The notes under the pieces: model-generated
The model's input: only the letters and a program-made list of their open reading frames with translations
What the model was told of the DNA's origin: nothing
Database searches by the model: none
Shown: positions 1 through 8,790 of the stretch, in pieces
How the letters are laid out: each line of letters begins with the position of its first letter
How positions within the stretch are numbered: the stretch's first letter is position 1
Source: Actinomycetales bacterium
GTDB taxonomy: Bacteria; Actinomycetota; Actinomycetes; Actinomycetales; Dermatophilaceae
Length of the DNA: 64,000 bases
Reading direction: 5' to 3'
Assembly (NCBI GenBank): GCA_016710385.1
Contig: JADJVX010000011.1
Location: forward strand, 124,001-188,000
Program-made: the position numbers and the translations under genes

Positions 1-119
1 CCCTCGCTGGGGTTATAGGGCTTCTCGGTCGTCTGCGGCGAGAAGAAGCTGCAGGCGGACAGGGCGGCGGCGGAGGCCGCGACGCAGGTCATGGCGATGG
101 CACGGTCGAGTCGCTTCAC
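1..119 (-). CDS. Lipoprotein, N-terminal fragment (runs off the window)
   Basis: Only the first 39 codons are visible, read leftward from a GTG at 119. They encode a short basic N-terminus, a hydrophobic Ala-rich segment and a lipobox (LSAC), as in a lipoprotein signal peptide. After the cysteine comes SFFSPQTTEKPYNPSEG; actinobacterial lipoproteins encoded opposite carD often carry a QT...PY.P.(D/E)G segment of this kind. The gene is divergent from carD with about 230 bases between. The function is unknown and the remainder lies outside the window. Confidence 0.65.
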   Translation of the reverse strand, partial: MKRLDRAIAMTCVAASAAALSACSFFSPQTTEKPYNPSE

Positions 120-352
120 GCGGGGCAGCCTATCGCGCAGGGTCAGCGCGTGGCAGGAAGGGTGACGTGGTGCGGAACACGTCCCGGGCATGGGATGCAT
201 GACCGACCTGTCCTGTCAAGCCCCTTCTCGGCCCCCGGGAGGACCGCGCGCGGCCCCCTTATGCCCTCTGACCTGCGCAAACGCAGATCTTCGGGGTGCG
301 GCTGTCGGTGCGGCCGTGTTATCCTGGTAGTCGCGAAAGGGGATAACACCAC

Positions 353-835
353 ATGGTCTTCAAGGTCGGCGAAACGGTCGTGTACCCGCATCACGGGGCG
401 GCTCTGATCGAGGAAATCAACACCCGCACGATCAAGGGCGTGGACCGGGTCTACCTGAAACTCAAGGTCGCCCAGGGCGATCTCACCATCGAGGTCCCGG
501 CAGACAGCTGTGAGGACATCGGAGTTCGCGACGTCGTGGGCCAGGAGGGCCTGGACCGCGTGTTCCAGGTGCTCCGCGCGGCCTACACCGAGGAGCCCAC
601 CAACTGGTCGCGCCGCTACAAGGCCAACCTCGAGAAGCTCGCCTCCGGCGACGTCATCAAGGTCGCCGAGGTCGTCCGCGACCTGTGGCGCCGCGACAAG
701 GACCGCGGCCTGTCCGCCGGCGAGAAGCGCATGCTGGCCAAAGCCCGGCAGATCCTCGTCTCCGAGTTGGCGCTGGCCGAGAAGACCAACGAAGAGAAGG
801 CCGAGTCGATCCTCGACGAGGTCCTCGCGTCCTGA
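353..835 (+). CDS. carD: CarD family transcriptional regulator
   Basis: 160 aa, the full family length. CarD binds the RNA polymerase beta subunit and stabilises open complexes at many promoters, including rRNA promoters, in actinobacteria. The N-terminal Tudor-like RNAP-interaction domain begins MVFKVGETVVYPHHG; the helical C-terminal DNA-binding half contains the SRRYKANLEKL and LSAGEKRMLAKAR segments. A purine-rich stretch (GAAAGGGG) lies about 10 bases before the ATG, and TATCCT at 320-325 could be its -10 element. It is followed by ispD, the usual neighbour. Confidence 0.95.
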   Translation: MVFKVGETVVYPHHGAALIEEINTRTIKGVDRVYLKLKVAQGDLTIEVPADSCEDIGVRDVVGQEGLDRVFQVLRAAYTEEPTNWSRRYKANLEKLASGDVIKVAEVVRDLWRRDKDRGLSAGEKRMLAKARQILVSELALAEKTNEEKAESILDEVLAS

Positions 836-875
836 CGGTCGCCCGACGACCACCGACGCACCCTCCATCCATCCG

Positions 876-914
876 CCGATGGCCATGACGACCCGCTGAC
901 GTCATGGCCATCGG
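876..914 (+). promoter_or_regulatory. Perfect inverted repeat enclosing the ispD start codon
   Basis: CCGATGGCCATGAC (876-889) is exactly complementary to GTCATGGCCATCGG (901-914), extended by a G-C pair at 890/900, with a loop of about 9 bases. The ispD ATG (904) lies inside the right arm and no Shine-Dalgarno sequence precedes it. In carD-ispD read-through RNA the start codon would be base-paired. It could limit IspD translation or act as a weak terminator after carD; no T-run follows, which argues against an intrinsic terminator. Confidence 0.5.
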
Positions 915-1614
915 CGTTCTGGTGCTTGCTGCCGGATCCGGCTCCCGGCTCGGGGCTGCGGTCCCGAAGGCGTTCGTCCGCGTCGGCGACAGTTCACTGC
1001 TCGGGTATGCCGTCCGCTCGGCTCTGGCCACTCGGGAGGTCGCCTGCGTGGTCGTCGCCGCGCCCGCGGGATGGCTGGACGCGGCGATCGACGAAACCGA
1101 GCCGCTGAGCCGAGCCCACGGCATACCGGTGCAGGTGGTGCCCGGGGGAGCCGAGCGCGGCGACAGTGTCCTGGCCGCGGTGCGCTGGCTGCCGCAGGAG
1201 TGCGACATCGTGCTCGTCCATGACGCGGCGCGGGCGTTTGCGCCCCCGGAGCTCTTCGACCGGGTGGCCGCGGCCGTCACTGCGGCGCACCCCGCGGTCG
1301 TTCCCGGCGAGCCGGTCATCGACACGATCAAGGTCGTCGACGAGGCGGGCATCGTCGTGGCGACGCCCGAGCGCAGCGCCCTGCGGGTCGTGCAGACCCC
1401 ACAGGGCTTCCGGCGCGATGTGCTGCTGCGGGCGCACCACGAGCACGGCAGCCTGGCCAGCGACGACGCGGGGTTGGTCGAGCGGCTCGGGCTGCCGGTG
1501 CTCGTCATCCCCGGCGACGGCCGGGCGCTCAAGGTGACCACCCCCGACGACCTCGACCGCGCACACCGGTTGGCCCAGGCGTTGGCCCCTGACGTCGGGC
1601 CCGAGCGTCGCTAG
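904..1614 (+). CDS. ispD: 2-C-methyl-D-erythritol 4-phosphate cytidylyltransferase
   Basis: 236 aa. It transfers CMP from CTP to MEP in the non-mevalonate isoprenoid pathway. The nucleotide-binding motif LAAGSGSRLG with PKAF follows at residues 8-25; VHDAARAF, DDAGLVE and KVTTPDDL follow in the usual order. The ATG at 904 gives the expected spacing to the glycine-rich loop; an ATG further upstream meets a stop at once. The next-but-one gene is ispF, also of the MEP pathway, with a short-chain dehydrogenase between them. Confidence 0.95.
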   Translation: MAIGVLVLAAGSGSRLGAAVPKAFVRVGDSSLLGYAVRSALATREVACVVVAAPAGWLDAAIDETEPLSRAHGIPVQVVPGGAERGDSVLAAVRWLPQECDIVLVHDAARAFAPPELFDRVAAAVTAAHPAVVPGEPVIDTIKVVDEAGIVVATPERSALRVVQTPQGFRRDVLLRAHHEHGSLASDDAGLVERLGLPVLVIPGDGRALKVTTPDDLDRAHRLAQALAPDVGPERR

Positions 1615-1674
1615 GCTGGCAGCCAGCCCACCGGCATACCGGCTCGGTCGCCGGAGCCTGCACAAGGAGCCCGC

Positions 1675-2469
1675 ATGAACCCAGTCGCCGTCATTACCGG
1701 GGGAGGCACCGGGATCGGTGCCGCGACCGCGCGCCGTCTGGCGCAGGACGGCAACGACGTCGTCGTGTGTGGGCGCCGACCGGAGCCGCTGGAGGCCACC
1801 GCCGCCGAGATCCGGGCGGCCTACCCGGTGCGGGCGCGGGCGCTCGTCATGGACGTCACCGACCGCGAGTCGGTGCGCGCGGCGGCCGAGCAGATCGGCG
1901 ACATCGACGTGCTGGTCAACAACGCCGGCGGCGCGATCGGCGCCGAACGCGTGGAAGACGGCAAGCCCGAGGAGTGGCGGGCGATGTGGGAGTCCAATGT
2001 CCTGGGTGTCTTGCACGTCACCCAGGAGTTCCTCCCGGCGCTGCGGCGCTCGCGGCTCGGCGGGACGATCGTCGTGGTGAGTTCGATCGCCGGGCTGCTG
2101 GTCTACGAAGGCGGGGCCGGTTACACGGCGGCCAAACACGGCGCCACCGCCGTGGTCGAGACACTGCGCCTCGAGTTGGCCGGTGAACCGCTGCGGGTCG
2201 TCGAGGTCGACCCGGGGATGGTGTGGACCGACGGCTTCTCACTGACCCGTTTCCACGGCGACCAGACCAAGGCCGACGCGGTGTATGCCGGTGTCGACCG
2301 ACCGCTGGTGGCCGCCGACGTCGCCGAATGCATCGCCTTCTGTGTGCGCCTGCCCCAACACGTCAACGTCGATCGGCTCGTCGTCAAGCCGGTCGCCCAG
2401 GCGGCGCCGCACAAGGTCGTGCGGACGCCCATCGACTGGGATCACTCGGGTGGGGGCAGCGATGGCTGA
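1675..2469 (+). CDS. Short-chain dehydrogenase/reductase (SDR)
   Basis: 264 aa classical SDR. The N-terminal cofactor motif TGGGTGIG, the NNAGG motif, the catalytic serine region SSIAGLL and the YTAAK active-site Tyr-x3-Lys are all present in order. It has a good ribosome site (AAGGAG, 8 bases before ATG). The 3' end overlaps the ispF start by 8 bases, so the two are translationally coupled. The substrate cannot be read from sequence. Its position between ispD and ispF might mean only shared expression. Confidence 0.9.
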   Translation: MNPVAVITGGGTGIGAATARRLAQDGNDVVVCGRRPEPLEATAAEIRAAYPVRARALVMDVTDRESVRAAAEQIGDIDVLVNNAGGAIGAERVEDGKPEEWRAMWESNVLGVLHVTQEFLPALRRSRLGGTIVVVSSIAGLLVYEGGAGYTAAKHGATAVVETLRLELAGEPLRVVEVDPGMVWTDGFSLTRFHGDQTKADAVYAGVDRPLVAADVAECIAFCVRLPQHVNVDRLVVKPVAQAAPHKVVRTPIDWDHSGGGSDG

Positions 2470-3010
2470 ACCCCAGGCTCCGGTCTCTGCCTCGCTCCCG
2501 GCCCCGCTCCCGACCTGGGCGCAGGACATCGTCTGGCCGCGGGTGGGGATCGGCACCGACGTCCATGCGTTCGCCCCGGAGGGCGCCGGTCGGGTGTTGT
2601 GGATCGCCGGCCTTGCCTGGCCCGGAGAGCCAGGGCTGGCGGGTCACTCCGACGCCGACGTCGCCTGTCATGCGGCGTGTGACGCGCTCTTCTCGGCGGC
2701 GGGGATCGGCGACCTCGGGGCGCACTTCGGCACCGACCGGCCCGAGTATGCCGGCGCCTCGGGCACTGCGCTGCTCACCGAGGCGGCCCGGCTGGTCCGG
2801 GCGGCGGGCTTCGAGATCGGCAATGTGGCGATTCAAGTCATCGGCAATCGGCCCAAAGTCGGGTCTCGGCGTGCCGAAGCCGAGGGCGAATTATCCATCG
2901 CCTGCGGCGCGCCGGTCTCGGTGAGCGGCACGACGACCGACGGGCTCGGCCTGACCGGTCGGGGCGACGGCATCGCGGCCATCGCGACCGCCCTGATCAT
3001 CCCCCGATAG
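2462..3010 (+). CDS. ispF: 2-C-methyl-D-erythritol 2,4-cyclodiphosphate synthase
   Basis: 182 aa; slightly long because of a roughly 25-residue N-terminal extension before the first conserved strand (RVGIGTDVHAF). It cyclises CDP-ME 2-phosphate to MEcPP with CMP release. The metal ligands sit in DVH and HSDADV; GDLGAHF and the C-terminal TTDGLGLTGRGDGI motif are present. The ATG at 2462 overlaps the SDR stop. A later start close to RVGIGTDVH is possible but less well supported. Confidence 0.93.
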   Translation: MAEPQAPVSASLPAPLPTWAQDIVWPRVGIGTDVHAFAPEGAGRVLWIAGLAWPGEPGLAGHSDADVACHAACDALFSAAGIGDLGAHFGTDRPEYAGASGTALLTEAARLVRAAGFEIGNVAIQVIGNRPKVGSRRAEAEGELSIACGAPVSVSGTTTDGLGLTGRGDGIAAIATALIIPR

Positions 3011-3072
3011 GACCGCGGCCACGGCAGCCGATCTCGGTGTCGGCGGGTTTCCCCGCAGAAACGAGGCCTGAG

Positions 3073-3873
3073 CTAGCCCAGCTGCCAGGAGCGTTTGGAC
3101 AGGCCATACCAGAACCCGTCGATGACGCTCGTGCTGTCGAGGTTCCCGGCGCCGCCTGATCCGGAGGCGGCGCCCAGGGCCACGAACAGCGGCGACCAGT
3201 GCTCGATCCGTGGGTGCGCCTCCTGGGCGGCGGGCGCGCGATGCCGGAAGTCGATGAGCGCGTCGAGATCCTGTGCGGCCATCGCCTCGGCGGCCCAATG
3301 GTCGAACTCCACCGACGGAGTGGGCGCAGCCGCGTCGGGTCCGGCAGCGGGGTTGAACCACCGCAGGTTGTGGGTCGTGAAACCCGACCCGACGATCAGG
3401 GTGCCCTCCTCGCGCAGCGGCGCCAGGTGCTGGCCGACGGCGAAGAGGGTTGCCGGGTCGAGGGTCGGCAGCGAGAGCTGGACGACTGGCACATCGGCGT
3501 CGAGGTACATCTCCCTGAGCGGCACGTAGGCGCCGTGATCCAGGCCCCGACTCTCGTCACGTGTTACGTCCAGTCCAGCGGCAGAGAGCAATCCGGCTGT
3601 GCGGGAGGCGAGTTCGGGAGCCGGCGGGGCGGCATACGTCACCTCGTAGTAGTGCCGAGGGAACCCCCAGAAGTCGTGGAGCAGAGGCGCGCCGGTCGTC
3701 GACGAGAGGGCGATCGGCGCTGCCTCCCAGTGCGCCGAGACCATGAGGATGTTCTCGGGGCGCGGCAGTGCCGCCGACCAGAGCGCCAGCTCGCGGGTCC
3801 ACCGGGCGTCGTCGGCCAGCGGCGGCGCCCCATGACTGAGGAAGAGTGCGGGCATGATCGTCGGGGCGGTCAT
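3073..3873 (-). CDS. 4,5-DOPA/extradiol dioxygenase-like protein (LigB/YgiD class)
   Basis: 266 aa, the usual length of the class III extradiol dioxygenase family that includes YgiD and plant DODA. The metal-ligand histidines are visible in LSHGAPPL (near residue 14), SAHWE (near 47) and the GSGFTTHNL segment. Enzymes of this family open catechol-type rings with a single Zn or Fe. The gene faces ispF tail to tail and has no obvious pathway partner, so the physiological substrate is unknown. Confidence 0.88.
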   Translation of the reverse strand: MTAPTIMPALFLSHGAPPLADDARWTRELALWSAALPRPENILMVSAHWEAAPIALSSTTGAPLLHDFWGFPRHYYEVTYAAPPAPELASRTAGLLSAAGLDVTRDESRGLDHGAYVPLREMYLDADVPVVQLSLPTLDPATLFAVGQHLAPLREEGTLIVGSGFTTHNLRWFNPAAGPDAAAPTPSVEFDHWAAEAMAAQDLDALIDFRHRAPAAQEAHPRIEHWSPLFVALGAASGSGGAGNLDSTSVIDGFWYGLSKRSWQLG

Positions 3874-3946
3874 CGCGGCGGCGGCCTCTCGTTCGTTGAC
3901 AGTTCAATCAGTATGCCGTGCAACTCACCGCCCCGGCTGATTGTTC

Positions 3947-5155
3947 CTAGACGAACGGGGTGCGCGGGATCCGTGCGACGGACGGAGCCATCTGCGCCAG
4001 CTGCTGCCAGGCTGCGTCCAACGACCCGGTCAGCCAACGCCTGATCGCTGCGCGAGACTGTTCGTCCAGCCCGCGGACGGCGTCGAGATAGGGCACGCGG
4101 CCGGCTTGGGACACCAGCGGGTCGAGCACGCCGGCCGGAGGCGCGTCAATCGCGGTGGCGACCACCCGGCATACCTGGTCGAGGACCGCCGCGATGGCCG
4201 GTGCGGTGGCGTGCCCGGCGGGTGCCTTGCCCACCATGCCCGCGAGGCGCTTCTCACGCTCGACCCGGGCCAGGCGCAGCATCTCCAACGCCCCGGCTCC
4301 GACCGCGTCGCCGAGTTCGACCTCGGCGAAGAAGGGCGCCCGGGCGTGGCGGTGCCACGCCTCCAGGGCGGACAACTCCCCGAGGAAGCGCAGGTTCTTG
4401 GCGACCGACCGCGCCAGGGCACGGTATTCGCCGGGAGTGCGGTCGACGATCAGCGCGGGGGCCGGCCCGACGACGACAAGCTTGCCGGGCGGCACATCCG
4501 AACGCAGCACCGACCCGGCCGCGATGACCGACCCGAAACCCACCGTGACCGGACCGACGGCGCCGCCCTGGCCGCCGAGGAAGACCGGAGGTTGGTCGAG
4601 CAGCACCCCGTGGCACACGTCACCGAACAGCGAGGGCGTGGCCTTGTCGCCGTCGGGGGTGAAGTTGAAGTGGATATAGCTCGACCCGACCTCGCTGTGG
4701 TCCGAGCGCGAGGTGCCGCCGGACATCAGGCAGTCGCAGAAGTTGATCAGGCTGCCGAGGGTGACAAAGGGCAGGAGGATCGTCTGCTTCAGGCCCACCG
4801 TGTGCGCGCCGCCGGACTGCTCCTCGAGCAGGCAGGCATCCCGCACATGGGCCCCCAGCCCGAGTGAGGCGCCTTCCAGGAGAACGGAATTGACGGCATA
4901 CCCGGCTGCGATGGACGCGCCGACCCCCAGCCGCACGTTCTTGATCGTGACCGGGCCTTCGGCTCCGAGCGAGACCCCGGCCGAGATGACCGTCTCGGGC
5001 CCCGAGATCCGGCACCCGGGGTGGATCGTCACTCCGTCGCCACTCACCCGATCCGGGTCGACGTCGCCGGCGACGTAGACCGACCCAGGGTCGGGCATGG
5101 CCACCCCCTTGGCCAGTAACGCAGTTCGGACCTCACGTGTGGAATCGGCCGTCAC
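3947..5155 (-). CDS. Left-handed beta-helix protein, UDP-GlcNAc pyrophosphorylase-like
   Basis: About 402 aa. The N-terminal half is a hexapeptide-repeat left-handed beta-helix (positions such as GVTIHPGCRISG, GAEGPVTI, GFGSVIAAGSV), the fold of acyl- and nucleotidyl-transferases. The C-terminal half is helical. I recognise no nucleotidyltransferase pyrophosphorylase domain, so the common database name may mislead. I chose GTG at 5155 because it keeps the conserved ALLAKGV segment before the helix. An ATG at 5098 with a purine-rich stretch (AAGGGGG) upstream is the alternative. It is divergent from topA. Confidence 0.7.
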   Translation of the reverse strand: MTADSTREVRTALLAKGVAMPDPGSVYVAGDVDPDRVSGDGVTIHPGCRISGPETVISAGVSLGAEGPVTIKNVRLGVGASIAAGYAVNSVLLEGASLGLGAHVRDACLLEEQSGGAHTVGLKQTILLPFVTLGSLINFCDCLMSGGTSRSDHSEVGSSYIHFNFTPDGDKATPSLFGDVCHGVLLDQPPVFLGGQGGAVGPVTVGFGSVIAAGSVLRSDVPPGKLVVVGPAPALIVDRTPGEYRALARSVAKNLRFLGELSALEAWHRHARAPFFAEVELGDAVGAGALEMLRLARVEREKRLAGMVGKAPAGHATAPAIAAVLDQVCRVVATAIDAPPAGVLDPLVSQAGRVPYLDAVRGLDEQSRAAIRRWLTGSLDAAWQQLAQMAPSVARIPRTPFV

Positions 5156-5278
5156 AAGCGTCCAGTATGCCGCGCGGCTACGGCCCCGGTCGCGCGCCAT
5201 CGCCGAGCGTCCGCTACCGTGCCTCACGCACCACGTCCACGCAGCGACGAATCCGCTGCACGCGGTGGCGGAAAGAAC

Positions 5279-8182
5279 ATGAGGTATGCCGTGGCAGCAG
5301 GGAAGGGCCGCAAGCTCGTCATCGTCGAGTCGCCCAACAAGGTCCGCAACATCGCGAGTTACCTCGGGCCGGAATTCGACGTCGAGGCATCGGTCGGTCA
5401 TATCCGCGATCTGCCCAACCCGCGTGAGTTGCCCGTGGAGATGAAGAAGGGGCCGTTCGGCAAGTTCGCCGTCGACATCGACAACGGCTTCGAGCCCTAC
5501 TACGTCGTCGACGCCGACAAGAAGAAGAAGGTCGCCGAGCTCAAGCGGATGCTCAAGGATGCCTCCGAGCTCTACCTGGCCACCGACGAAGACCGCGAGG
5601 GCGAGGCCATTGCCTGGCACCTGCTGGACACCCTCAAGCCGCGCATCCCGGTCAAACGGATGGTCTTCAACGAGATCACCCGCGAAGCGATCCAGCGCGC
5701 CGTGGTCAACACCCGCGAGCTCGACACCCGTCTCGTCGACGCCCAGGAGACCCGGCGCATCCTCGACCGTCTCTACGGCTACGAGGTCTCGCCGGTGCTG
5801 TGGCGCAAGGTCCGCCAGGGCCTGTCGGCCGGCCGCGTGCAGTCGGTTGTCACCCGGATGGTCGTCGAGCGCGAGCGGGAGCGGATGGCGTTCGTCGCCG
5901 CGGGCTATTGGGACGTCACGGCCCGGGTCACCCCGACGGCAACCAATGAGCCATTCGAGGCCCGCCTGACAAGTGTCGACGGGCAGCGGGTCGCGACCGG
6001 CCGTGACTTCGCCGACGACGGTCGGCTGACCGGTAAAGCCATTGCGCTGCAAGAAGATCGCGCGACGGCCATCGCTGCGGCGTTGGTTTCGGCCGATGTT
6101 CGCGTGCTTAATGTCCAGGACAAGCCCTACACAAGGCGTCCCGCGCCGCCGTTCACGACCTCGACCCTGCAGCAGGAGGCCTCCCGCAAGCTGCGGCTGT
6201 CCTCCAAGAACGCCATGCGGGTCGCCCAGCGGCTCTACGAGAACGGCTACATCACCTATATGCGCACCGACTCGGTGACGCTCTCGAAGTCGGCCATCTC
6301 GGCGGCCCGGTCCCAGGCGCGCGACCTCTACGGAGCCGACTACGTGCCCTCGTCTGCGCGGGTCTATGCCTCGAAGGTCAAGAACGCCCAGGAGGCCCAC
6401 GAAGCCATCCGGCCGGCCGGTGACACCTTCCGCACGCCGGCCCAGGTGGCCGGTCAGCTGCGCGGCGACGAATTTGCGCTCTACGAGCTCATCTGGAAGC
6501 GCACCGTCGCCTCCCAGATGGCCGATGCCCGCGGCTCCACGGCGACGGTCAAGCTCGGGACGAGCTTCGGTATGCCGGGTGGGCTCACTCCCGAGGTCGC
6601 TGGCGCCCGCGAGGTCGAGCTCTCCGCGAGCGGCACCGTCATCACCTTCCGCGGCTTCCTCGCGGCATACGAGGAGGGCCAGGACGAGAGCCGGATCGCG
6701 AAGGCCAGGGAGGACGAGCAGGAGCGGCGCTTGCCGCGGCTGTCCGCGGGCGTTGCGTTGCGCGTGCTCGAGTCCACCCCCGAGGGCCACCAGACCTCGC
6801 CGCCGCCGCGCTACACGGAGGCGACCCTCGTCAAGGCCATGGAAGAGAAGGGCATCGGCCGCCCGTCGACCTATGCCGCGACCGTCGGCACCATCCAGGA
6901 CCGCGGCTATGTGCGCTCGCGCGGCTCGGCGCTTATCCCGACCTGGCTGGCGTTCGCGGTGACCAGGCTGCTGGAAGAGCACTTCACCGAGCTCGTCGAC
7001 TATGACTTCACCGCCTCGATGGAGGAAGACCTCGACCGCATCGCCAACGGTGACGAGCACCGGGTGCAGTGGCTGCAGCGCTTCTACTTCGGCAGCGCGG
7101 CGACCTCGGGAGCGGGTCTCAAGGAGTTGGTCGACCATCTGGGCGAGATCGACGCCCGCGAGATCTCGACGATCCCACTCGGGGATGGCATGGTCGTCCG
7201 GGTCGGTCGCTATGGGCCATATGTCGAGGAGACGGTGCCTGCCGGCATCGACCCGGCGACCGGGGAGCTGACCGCGGGAGGCGAGGTCGACGGCATACCG
7301 GCCGATTGGCAGCCGCGTCGCGCGACGATCACCGACGATGTCGCCCCCGACGAGATGACCCCGGCGAAGGCGCGCGAACTGCTCGAGGTCGCCTCCGACG
7401 ACGGGAGGGTCCTGGGCACCGACCCTGCGACCGGCCGCGAGATCATCGCTCGGGCCGGGCGGTATGGCCCCTATGTCACTGAGGTCATCCCGGAACCGCA
7501 GGCGCCCGCGGCCGCCGAGACGCCGGCCAAGGGGCGGCGCAAGGCCGTGGCCGCCAAGCCGCGCACCGCCTCGCTGTTCAAGGACATGGACCTGGCGACC
7601 ATCGATCTGGAGACGGCCCTGCGGCTGCTCTCACTGCCCAGGGTCGTCGGCACCGATGCCGATGGCGCGGAGATCACCGCGCAGAACGGCCGCTACGGGC
7701 CCTACCTCAAGAAGGGCACCGACTCCCGGTCGCTGGCCACCGAGGCGCAACTGTTCGACATCACCGTGGAGGAGGCGCTGGCGATCTATGCCCAGCCCAA
7801 GACCCGGGGCGGTCGCACCGCGGCGGCACCGCTCGCGGAACTGGGCGCAGACCCGGTGTCCGGCAAGCCGGTGGTGGTCAAGGACGGCCGATTCGGCCCC
7901 TACGTCACCGACGGCGAGACCAACGCGACGCTGCGCAAGGGCGACGACCCGGCCTCGATCACGCCCGAGCGCGGGTTCGAGCTGCTGGCCGAGAAGCGGG
8001 CGCGCGGCCCGGTGACCCGCAAGCGAGCAGCCGCCAAGAAGACGACAGCGAAGAAGACGACCGCCCAGAAGACCACTGCCAAAAAGGCAACCGCCAAGAC
8101 GGCGACCGCCAAGCAGACGACCGCCAAGAAGACCGCGGCGACCACCGCCAAGGCAACGGCGGCTCGCCAGGCCACGACCTAA
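5279..8182 (+). CDS. topA: DNA topoisomerase I (type IA)
   Basis: 967 aa. It relaxes negative supercoils by single-strand passage. The Toprim domain starts at LVIVESPNKVRNI and contains ATDEDREGEA; the active-site tyrosine is in YITYMRTDS (near residue 328). The C-terminal region has several repeated domains marked by NGRYGPYL or GRFGPYV-type motifs. It ends in a Lys/Ala/Thr-rich tail of about 50 residues, as in other actinobacterial TopA proteins, where it binds DNA. The start could be ATG 5279 or GTG 5291. Confidence 0.97.
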   Translation: MRYAVAAGKGRKLVIVESPNKVRNIASYLGPEFDVEASVGHIRDLPNPRELPVEMKKGPFGKFAVDIDNGFEPYYVVDADKKKKVAELKRMLKDASELYLATDEDREGEAIAWHLLDTLKPRIPVKRMVFNEITREAIQRAVVNTRELDTRLVDAQETRRILDRLYGYEVSPVLWRKVRQGLSAGRVQSVVTRMVVERERERMAFVAAGYWDVTARVTPTATNEPFEARLTSVDGQRVATGRDFADDGRLTGKAIALQEDRATAIAAALVSADVRVLNVQDKPYTRRPAPPFTTSTLQQEASRKLRLSSKNAMRVAQRLYENGYITYMRTDSVTLSKSAISAARSQARDLYGADYVPSSARVYASKVKNAQEAHEAIRPAGDTFRTPAQVAGQLRGDEFALYELIWKRTVASQMADARGSTATVKLGTSFGMPGGLTPEVAGAREVELSASGTVITFRGFLAAYEEGQDESRIAKAREDEQERRLPRLSAGVALRVLESTPEGHQTSPPPRYTEATLVKAMEEKGIGRPSTYAATVGTIQDRGYVRSRGSALIPTWLAFAVTRLLEEHFTELVDYDFTASMEEDLDRIANGDEHRVQWLQRFYFGSAATSGAGLKELVDHLGEIDAREISTIPLGDGMVVRVGRYGPYVEETVPAGIDPATGELTAGGEVDGIPADWQPRRATITDDVAPDEMTPAKARELLEVASDDGRVLGTDPATGREIIARAGRYGPYVTEVIPEPQAPAAAETPAKGRRKAVAAKPRTASLFKDMDLATIDLETALRLLSLPRVVGTDADGAEITAQNGRYGPYLKKGTDSRSLATEAQLFDITVEEALAIYAQPKTRGGRTAAAPLAELGADPVSGKPVVVKDGRFGPYVTDGETNATLRKGDDPASITPERGFELLAEKRARGPVTRKRAAAKKTTAKKTTAQKTTAKKATAKTATAKQTTAKKTAATTAKATAARQATT

Positions 8183-8586
8183 GGACGCGGCCGGCCCTCG
8201 TCGAGCGTTCGGACGAGGGCGGCTGGGGCGGTGTGGCGATAGGAAGCGTCGATGAGTTCGGCGACCTCGGTCCAGTCGGGTATGCCGTTGGCCAGGTTGA
8301 GTGCGAGCCACCCGTAGGCGCCGACATAGCCCGGCACGACGAAGCGCCGGTCGGCCAGCAGTGCCGCGCGCTCGGCGGCATCGGGGAGGATGACCACCGA
8401 GCGGGCGAGCGCTTGCGAGGCGTGGTCGCCCTTGACGACGGCGCCGTACATCGCGAAGACCTTGACGGTGAAGAAGTTCGGCCGGCCGTGCGAGATCTTC
8501 TCGCGGGCGCTCGGCAGGGTCAGAGCGATCTCCCGCACCCGGTGCAGGTAGGGGTCGTCGTCGGAGTAGCGCGGCGGATGCGGCAT
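8179..8586 (-). CDS. MmcQ/YjbR family DNA-binding protein
   Basis: 135 aa, full length for the MmcQ/YjbR (CyaY-like fold) family. Visible family features are LTLPSAREKISHGRPNFF, a KVFAMYG strand and the C-terminal TEVAELIDASYRHTAP. It overlaps the topA stop codon by four bases on the opposite strand. Its ATG lies within a TATGCCG-type oligomer, on the rim of a small hairpin at 8581-8602. The role is unproven; members bind DNA weakly or accompany enzymes of varied function. Confidence 0.88.
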   Translation of the reverse strand: MPHPPRYSDDDPYLHRVREIALTLPSAREKISHGRPNFFTVKVFAMYGAVVKGDHASQALARSVVILPDAAERAALLADRRFVVPGYVGAYGWLALNLANGIPDWTEVAELIDASYRHTAPAALVRTLDEGRPRP

Positions 8587-8602
8587 ACGGCAGGGTATGC
8601 CG
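8581..8602. repeat. Inverted pair of the TATGCCG oligomer (hairpin)
   Basis: CGGCATAC (8581-8588) and GTATGCCG (8595-8602) form an 8-bp stem with a 6-base loop. The left arm contains the start codon of the MmcQ gene on the minus strand. It is one of three inverted pairs of the window-wide oligomer. Confidence 0.7.
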
Positions 8603-8755
8603 TCCGGTCGCCCGAGGGCCGCGGGTTGCGCCGATCCGCCGGCTGGCGTGGGCTCCCGGAGGAGGTGAGGGAGCCGGCCGTCGTCGTCGCCACATCAGCA
8701 TCCTCAAGCCCACCTGGCACGTGTATCGACAGCTCTGAATGAGCCGAGATTGCCC

Positions 8756-8784
8756 TTGCACTCGAACACCTGTCGTAGTACACT
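8756..8784 (+). promoter_or_regulatory. Sigma70-type promoter of the DUF222/HNH gene (leaderless)
   Basis: TTGCAC (8756-8761), a 17-base spacer and TACACT (8779-8784) match the housekeeping actinobacterial promoter closely. The predicted transcription start, about 7 bases on, is the A of the ATG at 8791, so the mRNA would be leaderless. This supports 8791 as the true start despite the frameshifts downstream. Confidence 0.65.
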
Positions 8785-8790
8785 CGTGCT

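Noticed and set aside
3947..7138. Very long minus-strand open frame across topA
   Set aside because: Only the part from 5155 leftward encodes the beta-helix protein; the rest is the antisense of topA, with no start or domain.
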